Notes: generated by a model from the letters alone, not told the origin. DNA of 64,000 nt from Roseinatronobacter sp052379845 (GCA_052379845.1 JBQTCF010000005.1); one strand, 5' to 3'; positions 53,400 through 62,829 are shown, counted from the first letter of the stretch. Made by a program: numbers and translations.

Positions 53400-55256
53400 A
53401 TGAGCGGGACAGTTCGATTGACAGCGGCACAGGCGATGGTGCGCTGGCTGGGCGTGCAGATGACGCCGGAGGGGCAGCGGTTCATTCCCGGCATCTGGGC
53501 GATTTTTGGACATGGCAATGTCGCCGGTCTGGGCGAGGCGCTGCAGCGCGCGCAGCATGGCGATTTATGCGAGCCCCCCTTTCCGACATGGCGCGGCCAG
53601 AATGAGCAGACCATGGCGCATGCCGCGATTGCCTTTGCCAAGGGGCGGGCGCGGCGTCAGGCGATGGCGGTGACGTCCAGCATCGGGCCGGGGGCGACCA
53701 ATCTGGTGACAGCGGCGGCGCTGGCGCATGTGAACCGCCTGCCGCTGCTGATCATTGCGGGCGATGTCTTTGCCAATCGTCGCCCCGATCCGGTCTTGCA
53801 ACAGGTCGAGGATTTTGATGATGGCACGGTCAGCGCCAATGATTGTTTCCGCCCTGTTGTGCGGTATTTCGACCGGATCACGCGCCCTGAACAACTTCTG
53901 AGCGCCTTGCCGCGCGCGTTGCGGGTGATGACGGACCCTGCCAATTGCGGGCCGGTCTGCCTGAGTTTTTGTCAGGATGTGCAGGCCGAGGCGTATGACT
54001 GGCCGGAGGAGTTCTTTGCCCCGCGCATCTGGCATATCCGCCGCCCCGCGCCTGATGCGCGCGAGCTGGAGGAGGTGGCGGGGATGATCGCGCAGGCCAA
54101 GCGCCCTGTGATCATCTGCGGTGGTGGGGTGATCTATTCAGGGGCGGAGGCGGCGCTTGGGGATTTTGCCAACCGCCACCGGATTGCCGTGACCGAGACG
54201 CAGGCGGGCAAATCCGCGTTGGCGCAGGCGCATGCGATGAATTTCGGTGCGGCGGGGGTGGATGGGTCGGCTGCGGCCAATGCGGCGCTGGCTGCGGCGG
54301 ATCTGGTGGTGGGCCTTGGCACACGGTTGCAGGATTTCACCACGGGATCGCGGGCATTGTTTGCGCAGGATGCAAAGCTGGTTTCGATCAATATTCATGG
54401 CTATGACGCGGCCAAGCATGGCGCGGTCAGTCTGGTGGCGGATGCGCAGGTCGCGCTGGAGGCGCTGTCTGCGCGACTTGGGGACTACCGTGCCAAGCCT
54501 GACACGGGCGCGCGGGCCGCATGGTTGGCGGCAGTGGACGGCAAATGCGGCGCCCCGGTTGCAGCGGGCGATTTGCCCGGCGATGCGCAGGTCATCGGCG
54601 CAGTGCAGGCGGTGGCAACTGATGCCAGCGTGGCGCTATGTGCTGCGGGCACAATGCCCGGTGCGCTGAAGCTGTTATGGCGCGCCAGCGCGGGCGGCTA
54701 TCACATGGAATATGGCTATAGCTGCATGGGCTATGAGATTGCGGGCGCGATGGGGCTGAAGCTGGCCCAGCCTGCGCGCGAGGTGCTGTGTTTTGTGGGC
54801 GATGGCAGCTATATGATGGCCAATTCCGAACTGGCCACAGCGGTCATGCGGCGCATTCCGTTTACGGTGATCCTGACCGACAATCGCGGCTATGGCTGTA
54901 TCAACCGGCTGCAACAGGGCACGGGCTGTGTGCCGTTCAACAACATGTATGTGGATTGTCTGGTCGAGGGGCAGCCACAGATTGACTATGTGGCCCATGC
55001 TGCCAGCATGGGGGCGCATGCGGTGAAAGCGGGTGATTTGACCGCGCTGCAGGTCGAAATCAAGGCGGCGCGGGGCCGCGACATTCCTACGGTTATTGTG
55101 ATTGACACCACTGCTGCACAAGGCCCCGGCGACGGGCTGGAGGGGGCGGGCCATTGGTGGGACGTTGCCGTGCCGGAAGTTGGCGGGCCAGAGCGGCTGC
55201 GCGACGCGTACGCAAATTACATCACCAATGCCGCCCGCGCGCGGCTGAGCAATTGA
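53400..55256 (+). CDS. iolD: 3D-trihydroxycyclohexane-1,2-dione hydrolase
   Basis: ThDP-dependent ring-opening enzyme of inositol degradation, giving 5-deoxyglucuronate. It has 618 residues, the family length. It opens TVRLTAAQAMVRWLGVQ, carries the Glu-containing WRGQNEQTMAHAA segment and the ThDP/Mg motif GDGSYMMANSELATA ending at NRGYG. The start at 53400 follows AAGAGGAACAGC; the longer open frame runs over the end of iolC and is not used. Confidence 0.95.
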   Translation: MSGTVRLTAAQAMVRWLGVQMTPEGQRFIPGIWAIFGHGNVAGLGEALQRAQHGDLCEPPFPTWRGQNEQTMAHAAIAFAKGRARRQAMAVTSSIGPGATNLVTAAALAHVNRLPLLIIAGDVFANRRPDPVLQQVEDFDDGTVSANDCFRPVVRYFDRITRPEQLLSALPRALRVMTDPANCGPVCLSFCQDVQAEAYDWPEEFFAPRIWHIRRPAPDARELEEVAGMIAQAKRPVIICGGGVIYSGAEAALGDFANRHRIAVTETQAGKSALAQAHAMNFGAAGVDGSAAANAALAAADLVVGLGTRLQDFTTGSRALFAQDAKLVSINIHGYDAAKHGAVSLVADAQVALEALSARLGDYRAKPDTGARAAWLAAVDGKCGAPVAAGDLPGDAQVIGAVQAVATDASVALCAAGTMPGALKLLWRASAGGYHMEYGYSCMGYEIAGAMGLKLAQPAREVLCFVGDGSYMMANSELATAVMRRIPFTVILTDNRGYGCINRLQQGTGCVPFNNMYVDCLVEGQPQIDYVAHAASMGAHAVKAGDLTALQVEIKAARGRDIPTVIVIDTTAAQGPGDGLEGAGHWWDVAVPEVGGPERLRDAYANYITNAARARLSN

Positions 55257-55264
55257 GGGCATCC

Positions 55265-56167
55265 ATGATCCGTTTCGGCACCAATCCCATCGCCTGGGCC
55301 AATGATGACGACCCCAGCCTTGGCGCGGATATTCCGACTGCGCGCATTCTGCATGAAGCGGGGGAACTGATCGGTTTTGACGGCATCGAGAATGGCCATC
55401 GCTGGCCCGAGGACCCCGAGGAATTGCGCGTGCTGCTGGCGGGCCACGGGCTGGCATTTGTGTCGGGCTGGCATTCGATGAACCTGCTGACCCAGTCGGT
55501 CGAGGATGAGATTCGTGCCATCCAGCCCCATCTGGAGAAGCTGGCCCATAATGGCTGCAAGGTGGCGATTGTGTGCGAGACGTCGAATTCTGTGCAAGGT
55601 TTGGCACAGCCTCTGTCCAGCCGTCCGGTGCTGGATGCTGCGGGCATGCGCGATTTTGGCGCGAAGGTTGAGGGCGTGGCCGCGCATTGTGCAGCACATG
55701 GTATCGATCTGGTTTATCACCATCATATGGGAACTGTGGTGCAAAGCCCCGAGGATATTGACGCGTTCATGGCCGCAACCGGGCCGCATACGAAACTGTT
55801 GTTTGATGCAGGCCATTGCTGGTTCGGCGGGGGCGACCCGGTTGCAGTGTTGACGCGCCATGTGGACCGCGTGCGCCATGTCCATGCCAAGAATGTGCGC
55901 CCGGACGTAAAAGCGCGGGTCGAGGGCGGGGGGCTGTCCTTCATGGACGGCGTGCGCGCGGGTGTGTTCACGGTGCCCGGCGACCAGGACGGCGTAGTGG
56001 ATTTTGAGCCGCTGCTGGCTGTGCTGGCGCGCCATGGCTATGCTGGCTGGATTGTGATCGAGGCTGAACAGGACCCCGCGATCCGCAACCCGCTGTTGTA
56101 TCAGACCCTTGGCCTGCACACGCTGCGCAGGCTGGCGGCCAAGACCGGACTGACACCTTCGCAGTGA
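55265..56167 (+). CDS. iolE: Inosose dehydratase
   Basis: Dehydrates 2-keto-myo-inositol to the trihydroxy-dione used by IolD. The 300-residue TIM-barrel opens IRFGTNPIAWANDDDPSLG and has YHHHMGTVVQ and a metal-binding LLFDAGHCWFGG with a later VIEAEQDP. ATG at 55265 lies eight bases after the iolD stop; the longer frame overlaps iolD and is not used. Confidence 0.94.
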   Translation: MIRFGTNPIAWANDDDPSLGADIPTARILHEAGELIGFDGIENGHRWPEDPEELRVLLAGHGLAFVSGWHSMNLLTQSVEDEIRAIQPHLEKLAHNGCKVAIVCETSNSVQGLAQPLSSRPVLDAAGMRDFGAKVEGVAAHCAAHGIDLVYHHHMGTVVQSPEDIDAFMAATGPHTKLLFDAGHCWFGGGDPVAVLTRHVDRVRHVHAKNVRPDVKARVEGGGLSFMDGVRAGVFTVPGDQDGVVDFEPLLAVLARHGYAGWIVIEAEQDPAIRNPLLYQTLGLHTLRRLAAKTGLTPSQ

Positions 56168-56265
56168 CGCTGGCGGACGTGCAGCCGCTGTGCTGTCGCC
56201 CGCTATGGACGTATGGCGGCATTGTCTTCGCCCCCCCCCAAACGCCCCGAAATAAAGGAAACCCC

Positions 56266-57060
56266 ATGTCCCATCTGTTGCGCAAACCCTTCGGCACCCA
56301 TGGCAAGGTGCATGACATCACCCCGCACTCAGCGGGCTGGCGCTATGTGGGATTCGCCGTGCACCGGTTGCGCGCGGGCGAGGAGGTGGGCGAAGTGACT
56401 GGTGCGCGCGAAGTGATTTTGGTCATGGTCGAGGGCAAGGCCGCCATCACCGCCGCCGGGCAGGATTGGGGGACGCTGGGCGCGCGGATGAATGTGTTTG
56501 AAAAGACCCCGCCGCATTGCCTGTATGTGCCCAATGGCCATGATTGGCGGGCTGTGGCGCAGACCGACTGCACCATCGCCGTCTGTTCCGCCCCGGGGGT
56601 GGGCGGGCACGCGGCGCGGCGCATTGGCCCGGATGGCATTACTCTGACCCAGCGTGGTGAAGGGGCCAATACCCGCTGGATCAACAACATCGCCATGGAG
56701 AATGAGGATTTCTGCGACAGCCTGCTGGTGACCGAAGTGTTCACCCCTGCGGGCAACTGGTCCAGCTATCCCAGCCACCGCCATGATGAAGATGATTACC
56801 CGCGCATCACCTATCTGGAAGAAACCTATTATCATCGCCTGAACCCCGCCAATGGCTGGGCGCTGCAGCGGGTCTATACTGATGATGGCAGTCTTGATGA
56901 AACCATGGCCGTCAAGAACCATGACGTGGCCCTTGTTCCGCGTGGCCACCACCCCTGTGGCGCCCCCCATGGCTTTGAGCTATATTACCTTAACGTCATG
57001 GCCGGACCATTGCGCAAATGGCGCTTCGTGCCAGCGCCAGAAGTTGAAACACTGATGTAG
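56266..57060 (+). CDS. iolB: 5-deoxy-glucuronate isomerase
   Basis: Converts 5-deoxyglucuronate to 2-deoxy-5-keto-gluconate, the substrate of IolC. The 264-residue bicupin contains the metal-site SSYPSHRHDEDDYP and VPRGHHPCGAPHGFELYYLN motifs. ATG at 56266 follows AAAGGAA. The 98-base gap after iolE holds a run of nine C (56231-56239) but no clear signal. Confidence 0.94.
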   Translation: MSHLLRKPFGTHGKVHDITPHSAGWRYVGFAVHRLRAGEEVGEVTGAREVILVMVEGKAAITAAGQDWGTLGARMNVFEKTPPHCLYVPNGHDWRAVAQTDCTIAVCSAPGVGGHAARRIGPDGITLTQRGEGANTRWINNIAMENEDFCDSLLVTEVFTPAGNWSSYPSHRHDEDDYPRITYLEETYYHRLNPANGWALQRVYTDDGSLDETMAVKNHDVALVPRGHHPCGAPHGFELYYLNVMAGPLRKWRFVPAPEVETLM

Positions 57061-57082
57061 GTATCTTCAAAGGACCCCCTGA

Positions 57083-57967
57083 ATGACCAATTACACCCTT
57101 ACGGTGACCTGTGCGACGGCGCGCGGCATCGTGGCCGCCATTGCCGGATTTCTGGCACAGCAGGGCTGCAATATTACCGACAGTTCGCAATTTGACGACA
57201 TGGAAACCGGGCGTTTTTTCATGCGCGTCAGTTTTGCCAGTGAAACTGGCGCGGACCTGTCGCAGTTGAACACCCAGTTTGCCCCGATTGGTGAAAAGAT
57301 GGGCATGGAATTCGCATTTCATGACGATGCGGTGCGCATGAAGGTTATCTTGATGGTGTCGCGTTTCGGGCATTGCCTGAACGACCTTCTGTATCGCTGG
57401 CGGATCGGGGCACTGCCCATTGATATTGTGGCGGTGATTTCAAACCACATGGACTATCAGAAGGTCGTGGTGAATCATGACATTCCGTTTCATTGCATTC
57501 CCGTGACCAAGGAAAACAAGCCGCAAGCCGAAGCGCGCATCATGGAAGTGGTCGAGGATACGGGCGCCGAACTGATCGTTCTGGCGCGCTACATGCAGGT
57601 TCTGTCAGATGCGATGTGTCAGAAAATGTCGGGGCGGATCATCAATATCCATCATTCCTTCCTGCCCAGTTTCAAGGGCGCGAACCCCTATAAACAAGCC
57701 TATGAACGTGGGGTAAAGCTGATCGGCGCGACATCGCATTATGTCACCGCCGATCTGGATGAAGGGCCGATCATCGAACAGGATATTGTGCGCGTGACGC
57801 ATGCCCAGTCGCCCAGTGACTATGTCAGCCTGGGGCGCGATGTGGAAAGTCAGGTTCTGGCCCGTGCCATTCACGCGCATATTCATCGCCGCGTATTCCT
57901 GAATGGCAACAAGACAGTGGTGTTTCCAGCCTCGCCGGGGTCGTATGCGTCTGAACGCATGGGCTAG
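57083..57967 (+). CDS. purU: Formyltetrahydrofolate deformylase
   Basis: Hydrolyses 10-formyl-THF to formate and THF. The 294-residue enzyme has an N-terminal ACT domain (about 1-80), then the formyltransferase-type catalytic domain with INIHHSFLPSFKGANPY and SHYVTADLDEGPIIEQD, which hold the catalytic His and Asp. It lies 22 bases after iolB on the same strand with its own AAAGGA site. Inositol breakdown needs no formyl-THF chemistry, so the link is either chance or one-carbon balancing. Confidence 0.93.
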   Translation: MTNYTLTVTCATARGIVAAIAGFLAQQGCNITDSSQFDDMETGRFFMRVSFASETGADLSQLNTQFAPIGEKMGMEFAFHDDAVRMKVILMVSRFGHCLNDLLYRWRIGALPIDIVAVISNHMDYQKVVVNHDIPFHCIPVTKENKPQAEARIMEVVEDTGAELIVLARYMQVLSDAMCQKMSGRIINIHHSFLPSFKGANPYKQAYERGVKLIGATSHYVTADLDEGPIIEQDIVRVTHAQSPSDYVSLGRDVESQVLARAIHAHIHRRVFLNGNKTVVFPASPGSYASERMG

Positions 57968-58014
57968 CGCATGTCGCGCCAGGGCGTGTCGCGTTCATTC
58001 GCATTCGCGCGGCC

Positions 58015-58101
58015 CTCTCTAACCTTATGTGTTAGAATGTCGTTTTGTATCAACCGGTTCCCACTTTTGCGCAACATGGTCTAAACTGGGAACCGGTTTT
58101 T
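58015..58101. repeat. Dispersed repeat, copy C, forming a terminator-like hairpin
   Basis: CTCTCTAACC (58015) and GGTTCCCACTTTTGCGCAAC (58056-58075) match copy A at the same spacing. In addition AACCGGTTCCCA (58052-58063) and TGGGAACCGGTT (58087-58098) form a 12-bp perfect stem ending in TTTTT. It lies between convergent purU and nagA and could end the purU transcript. Confidence 0.6.
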
Positions 58102-58156
58102 GCGCATGACATATAAGCGCCCATATGGGGGGCTGTCGCGTGACGGCGACAGGGGC

Positions 58157-59332
58157 CTATGGGGCGGGATTGGCAGGCGGGGCGCTACCTGCGCAATCGG
58201 GCAGTTTTTGACCGTCACGCCATACGGCGCGCAGGTCCAGTTCATCTGACAAAAACACAAGGTCCCCGCGCGCCCCTGCACTGATGCGCCCGCGATCTGT
58301 TGCACCGATCAGGTCTGCCGGAACGCGGCTTGCCATAGACAGCGCGCGTTCCGGTGCGACGCCCAGCCGCGCAAGGCAGGCCAGGGACTGCGGCAGCGAA
58401 ATATCGGCCCCCGCCAAGGTGCCGTCATCCAGCGTCAAACGCCCGCCGGCGCGCAGAATGCGGCGGCCGCCAAGGGTGAATTCACACAGGGTCGTGCCGG
58501 CCACGGCCATGGAATCACTGACGATGAACAGATCGTCTTGCGCTTTCATCTGTAGCGCCACCTGCAGGCATTCCGGCGCGACATGCACCCCATCGGCAAT
58601 AATGCCCGCGGCCAGCGGGCTGGTCAGGGCCGCGCCCACCAGTCCCGGTGCGCGGTTTTGCAAAGGCCCCATGGCATTATACAAATGCGTCACGCAAACA
58701 GCGCCCGCCGCATGCGCGGCGCGTGCGGCCGCGCTGCTGCACCCCGAATGCCCAAGGCTGACCACAACCCCGGCGCGGGCCAGCGCGGTAATCTGCGGCA
58801 GGGTGACAGCTTCGGGCGCAAGGGTGACCATCAGCGCAGGCAGCTTGCGCGCCGCATCGCATATCAGCGCCAGATCATCATCGCGCATGGGGCGCATAAG
58901 GGCTGCGTCGTGCGCCCCCTTGCGCGCGGGGTCCAGATGTGGCCCTTCCAGATGCAGCCCGGCAAACCCCGCCACATTGTCGCGCGCGGCGGCAATCCCC
59001 GCGGCGATGACCCGTTGCGTGGTTTCAGGGGTGTCGGTAATCAAGGTGGGCAGGATCGCGCAGGCCCCCAGCCGCGCATGGGTCGCACAAATATGTGCCA
59101 GTTGCGCAGCGTCCGTGTCGGCCCCCACCATGACGCCGCCCCCGCCATTGACCTGCACATCCACCAGACCGGGCGCCAGAATGCCTGCGCCCAGATCATG
59201 GGGGGGCGCAGGCAGGGGGTCGCCCATGAAATGCAAACCCGCAATGCGGCCATCCGCCGACAAGCTGACGGCCGCATGCGCATGCATGTGCGTTCCGTCA
59301 AAAACACGGGCGGCTTTCAGAACCTGCATCAT
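58157..59332 (-). CDS. nagA: N-acetylglucosamine-6-phosphate deacetylase
   Basis: Metal-dependent amidohydrolase of 391 residues. It has PGLVDVQVNGGGG, metal/active-site GLHLEGPHL, LGHSG, THLYNAMGPL and catalytic Asp in VSDSMAV. It releases acetate from GlcNAc-6-P. The start at 59332 overlaps the SIS gene stop codon (TGATG); the longer frame is antisense-free but covers that gene and is not used. Confidence 0.93.
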   Translation of the reverse strand: MMQVLKAARVFDGTHMHAHAAVSLSADGRIAGLHFMGDPLPAPPHDLGAGILAPGLVDVQVNGGGGVMVGADTDAAQLAHICATHARLGACAILPTLITDTPETTQRVIAAGIAAARDNVAGFAGLHLEGPHLDPARKGAHDAALMRPMRDDDLALICDAARKLPALMVTLAPEAVTLPQITALARAGVVVSLGHSGCSSAAARAAHAAGAVCVTHLYNAMGPLQNRAPGLVGAALTSPLAAGIIADGVHVAPECLQVALQMKAQDDLFIVSDSMAVAGTTLCEFTLGGRRILRAGGRLTLDDGTLAGADISLPQSLACLARLGVAPERALSMASRVPADLIGATDRGRISAGARGDLVFLSDELDLRAVWRDGQKLPDCAGSAPPANPAP

Positions 59333-60354
59333 CAGACTGTCTCGGTTACTTTGCGCAAATGGCGTGGGGTGTCGGGGGTTAGCCCGCGCCTGCGCGCCAA
59401 CGCTTCTATGAACGCATAGAAGGACACGACCCGCAACAGTGGATCGACCAGCGGGTGCAGCGGCGGCGCCACGGGCAGGGCAACCAGTTCGGACACATCG
59501 CCGGTTACGAATACATCTGCGCCTTGCTGGTGCAGCTTTTGCGCAGTTGCGGTGAAGCTTGCGCGCGCCGCATCTTCGCAGATCATCCCCAGCACTGGAA
59601 AGCCGCGTTCGACCAGCGCGGCGGGGCCATGCAGCACCTCGGCGGCGGAATAGGCTTCGGCATGGATGGCCGATGTTTCCTTGAATTTCAGCGCCATTTC
59701 GCTGGCGATGGCATAGCCTGCGCCGCGCCCCAGCACAAACAGCGCAGGCGCGCGCACCAGCCTGTCTGACAGCGCGCCCCAATCGCATGCCAGCGCCTGT
59801 TCGCAGGCGTCCGGCAGGGCCGCCAGCGCGCGCGACAATGCGCTGTCATCGTGCCATGCCGCCAGCAGTGCCAGCCCGCCCACCACCGAGGTGACGAAGC
59901 TTTTGGTGGCCGCAACGCTGCGTTCCGGTCCGCAATGCAGCGGCAGACAGAAATTGCTTTCATGCGCAAGGGCGCTGTCGGGGTTATTGGTCAGCGACAC
60001 GGCAATCGCGCCAGACTCGCGTGCGGCGCGTGTCATGGCCACAATGTCAGGGCTTTGGCCGGATTGTGAGATGGACAAAGCCATTGTGCGCGGCAGCCGC
60101 AATTTCGCATGATAGACCGACGCCACCGACGGCCCGACCGACGCCACGGGAATACCCGCCAGTATTTCACAAGCGTACTTGAAGTAACTTGCCGCATGGT
60201 CCGATGATCCACGCGCCACAGTGATGACCAGTTGCGGGTCAAACTGGCGCAGTCTGGTTGCAATTGCGTCCAGGCCCGCCGCGTTCTGGTCAAGGCAGGC
60301 CGCGACGCTTGACGGGATTTGCGCAATCTCCTGTGCCATCAGGGTGTTGGTCAT
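59332..60354 (-). CDS. SIS-domain glucosamine-6-phosphate deaminase-like (NagB-II/AgaS type)
   Basis: A 340-residue protein with two SIS domains, like the isomerase half of GlmS but without the glutaminase. ARGSSDHA, SISQSGQSPD and EVLHGP are the sugar-phosphate-binding motifs. Between a kinase and nagA it is expected to convert GlcN-6-P to fructose-6-P and ammonia, in place of classical NagB. It overlaps both neighbours. Confidence 0.87.
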   Translation of the reverse strand: MTNTLMAQEIAQIPSSVAACLDQNAAGLDAIATRLRQFDPQLVITVARGSSDHAASYFKYACEILAGIPVASVGPSVASVYHAKLRLPRTMALSISQSGQSPDIVAMTRAARESGAIAVSLTNNPDSALAHESNFCLPLHCGPERSVAATKSFVTSVVGGLALLAAWHDDSALSRALAALPDACEQALACDWGALSDRLVRAPALFVLGRGAGYAIASEMALKFKETSAIHAEAYSAAEVLHGPAALVERGFPVLGMICEDAARASFTATAQKLHQQGADVFVTGDVSELVALPVAPPLHPLVDPLLRVVSFYAFIEALARRRGLTPDTPRHLRKVTETV

Positions 60355-61241
60355 GAGGATGTTTCCTTATGTGCTGCGCCATGGCGTGCTTGCCATATTG
60401 CGCCATCAAGTGCGGTTCCTTTGGGGGCTACGCGGTGCAGATTTGCCCCGCCTTGCGCGACAATCCGGTCCAGCAATATTGGCCCCAGCCCCCCGGTGGG
60501 GGCCACGGGTATATGCGGCGCGCCCGCCTGCAAATGGCGGATTGCGCGCATCAAATACCCGCACCCCCGATCAAGGATTGCGCCCGCCACCGGACAATGG
60601 GCGCGGTCATGGTCCAGCACCCGCGGCGCAAGGGCCGCGTAATCGGACGGGCGCGCAGTGCCTGCAAACCCGATCAGGTTCGACAGAGCGCCAAACTGGT
60701 GCCAGATGTCCCCGACCAGCGGGCCATCTGGGCCAACCCCGTCATGGGCCTGCAGTGCATGGCGCAGCGCTTCACGCCCGATCCATGCGCCGCTGCCTTC
60801 ATCGCCCAGCATAAACCCGTATCCGCCCAGCCGATGCATGCGCCCTGCGCGTTGACATGCCAGCACCGACCCCGTTCCCACGGCCAGCACAATGCCGTCA
60901 TCATGGGCAAATGCGCCTTTCAGCGAAATGTCTATGTCACCCGAAACGCTTAGGTGGGGATAGGGCAGGGCGTGTTTCAGGCGGTGTGCTGCGCCTGATT
61001 CACTGGCCCCCGCCAGCCCCAGCACGATGTGCGCCCGCAGCTTTTCCCCTTGCGCGCACATGGCCTGCGCATCAGCATAGACGCGCGCCAACACAGTGGA
61101 CACTTCCTGCAATGCCCCGTCGGGGTTGCTGAAAACATTTGCTGCGCCGCCTGTGGCCACGGGCGTGCGGCGTCCATCTTCCAGTTCCGCCTGCGCGCGG
61201 CAGCCTGTGCCGCCGCCATCCAGTCCAATGAAGATGCGCAT
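60351..61241 (-). CDS. BadF/BadG-type N-acetylglucosamine kinase
   Basis: A 296-residue ASKHA-fold kinase. The phosphate-1 motif is FIGLDGGGTGCRA, followed by GLAGAS, AVGTGSVLAC and the hallmark GGYGFMLGDEGSGAWIGREAL of the GlcNAc/GlcN kinase branch. AGGAGG lies seven bases before the ATG at 61241. First gene of a three-gene operon that takes GlcNAc to fructose-6-P. Confidence 0.88.
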   Translation of the reverse strand: MRIFIGLDGGGTGCRAQAELEDGRRTPVATGGAANVFSNPDGALQEVSTVLARVYADAQAMCAQGEKLRAHIVLGLAGASESGAAHRLKHALPYPHLSVSGDIDISLKGAFAHDDGIVLAVGTGSVLACQRAGRMHRLGGYGFMLGDEGSGAWIGREALRHALQAHDGVGPDGPLVGDIWHQFGALSNLIGFAGTARPSDYAALAPRVLDHDRAHCPVAGAILDRGCGYLMRAIRHLQAGAPHIPVAPTGGLGPILLDRIVAQGGANLHRVAPKGTALDGAIWQARHGAAHKETSS

Positions 61242-61541
61242 TCTGATCCTCCTGCAGGGATATAATACCAAAAGAATACCATATGAAAAGTGGTTTCTTG
61301 ATATGGTGGGGCGCTTTTGTTGGGCTATGATGGGGGATGTGAACATTAATTTCTTATTTTTAATACATGAAAACATTGAATTTCTGGTGGCTTCAGGTTT
61401 GCGCGTGGCTGTAACTGCGCCTGTTAAGCAAGAATTTTCTAGACAAATGGTATTGTTTTGGTTCTATTCAGACAAGGGGACGCCCAAAGAAACGGATCTT
61501 CGGTCCGGCATGCTGCCCCTGCTGCAACAAGGAGGACTGCC
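61242..61541. promoter_or_regulatory. Divergent promoter region of the amino-sugar locus with paired operator-like elements
   Basis: This 300-base, AT-rich gap separates the kinase operon from the ABC importer. At 61264-61282 the minus strand reads ATGGTATTCTTTTGGTATT; at 61447-61468 the plus strand reads ATGGTATTGTTTTGGTTCTA. Each copy faces its own operon at a similar distance upstream of the first gene. The GGTATT direct repeats with 11-base period resemble operators of GntR-type amino-sugar regulators. No regulator gene is present here. Confidence 0.6.
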
Positions 61542-62795
61542 ATGACCCTACGTCGAAACCTGATCCTGACAACTGCCCTTGCGCTTTGCGCGACAGGCGC
61601 CGCCGCGCAGGATGTGACGCTGACCATCGAAAGCTGGCGCAATGACGACATCACCATCTGGCGCAACCAGATCATCCCGGCATTTGAGGCCGCGCATGAC
61701 GGCATCAAGCTGGATTTTCAGCCAATGGCCCCCGCACAGTATAATTCTGCGTTGAATTCCAAACTTGATGCGGGCACCGCAGGCGATATCATCACCTGTC
61801 GCGCCTTTGACGCATCGCTGCAATTGTTCGAGCGTGGCCAGCTGGCCGATCTGACCGATCTGGACGGTATGGCCAATTATTCTGACGTCGCGCGATCGGC
61901 ATGGTCCACTGATGACGGCAGCCAGACCTTCTGCGTGCCTGTGGCATCGGTTATTCACGGCTTTATCTATAACGTCGATATTTTCAACGAACTGGGCCTT
62001 GAAGTGCCCACAACCGAAGAAGAATTCTTCGCGGTGCTGGACGCGATTGAGGCCGATGGCAGCTATATTCCCATGGCTATGGGCATCAATGACCAATGGG
62101 AAGCCGCGACCATGGGTTTTGCCAATATCGGGGTGAATTACTGGCGCGGCGAAGACGGGCGCGCGGCGTTGATTGCAGGCGAAAGCCGCCTGACAGATGA
62201 AGAATGGGTCGCCCCGTTCCGCCAGTTGGCGCGTTGGTCCGGTTATCTGGGCCGCGGGTTTGAATCCCAAAGCTACCCTGACAGCCAGAACCTGTTCACA
62301 CTGGGGCGTGCAGCGATCTATCCGTCCGGGTCGTGGGAAATTGCGGGGTTCCGTGAACAGGCCGATTTTGAAATGGGCGCCTTCCCGCCGCCAGTGCCCG
62401 CAGGCGCGGACGGGTGCTATATTTCCGACCATACTGACATGGGCATTGGTCTGAATGCGGCATCGCCCAATCAGGACGCGGGCCGCGTGTTTCTGGAATG
62501 GCTGAGCAGTGCGGATTTTGCCAACCTGTTCGCAAATGCGGTTCCCGGCTTCTTCCCGCTATCCTCGGCACAGGTGACACTGGAAGACCCGCTGGCGCAA
62601 GACTTCCTTGGCTGGCGCGAACAATGCGAAAGCACGATTCGCCCCTTCCACCAGATTGTGTCACGCGGCACGCCGAACCTGTCGAACGAAAGCTGGACAG
62701 CCTCGGCAAACGTGATGCGCGGGACATGGACACCGGAAGAAGCGGGCGAAGCGCTGCAAGCGGGCCTGTCATCGTGGTATGAACCGCATCAGTAA
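61542..62795 (+). CDS. Sugar ABC binding protein, family 1
   Basis: A 417-residue extracellular binding protein with signal peptide LILTTALALCATGAAA. It opens DVTLTIESWRNDDITIWRNQ and has the family segments AGDIITCRAF and GRAAIYPSGSWEIAGF. It is divergent from amino-sugar catabolic genes, so GlcNAc, chitobiose or a related amino sugar is the probable ligand. GGAGG precedes the ATG; a hairpin follows the stop. Confidence 0.91.
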   Translation: MTLRRNLILTTALALCATGAAAQDVTLTIESWRNDDITIWRNQIIPAFEAAHDGIKLDFQPMAPAQYNSALNSKLDAGTAGDIITCRAFDASLQLFERGQLADLTDLDGMANYSDVARSAWSTDDGSQTFCVPVASVIHGFIYNVDIFNELGLEVPTTEEEFFAVLDAIEADGSYIPMAMGINDQWEAATMGFANIGVNYWRGEDGRAALIAGESRLTDEEWVAPFRQLARWSGYLGRGFESQSYPDSQNLFTLGRAAIYPSGSWEIAGFREQADFEMGAFPPPVPAGADGCYISDHTDMGIGLNAASPNQDAGRVFLEWLSSADFANLFANAVPGFFPLSSAQVTLEDPLAQDFLGWREQCESTIRPFHQIVSRGTPNLSNESWTASANVMRGTWTPEEAGEALQAGLSSWYEPHQ

Positions 62796-62804
62796 GTGCA
62801 TTTG

Positions 62805-62829
62805 CGGCCCCTGATCTGATCGGGGGCCG
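62805..62829 (+). terminator. Stem-loop after the amino-sugar binding-protein gene
   Basis: CGGCCCC and GGGGCCG (7 bp, perfect) flank an 11-base loop in the 63-base gap before the permease gene. There is no T-run; a 3'-end stabiliser or partial terminator is likely. Confidence 0.55.

Noticed and set aside
58284..59411. 375-residue plus-strand open frame
   Set aside because: It is antisense to nagA; the Ser/Arg/Ala-rich translation lacks any motif.
61247..61376. N-terminal extension of the BadF-type kinase
   Set aside because: The frame is open upstream, but AGGAGG and the conserved FIGLDGGGT start place the true start at 61241. The extension runs through the regulatory region.
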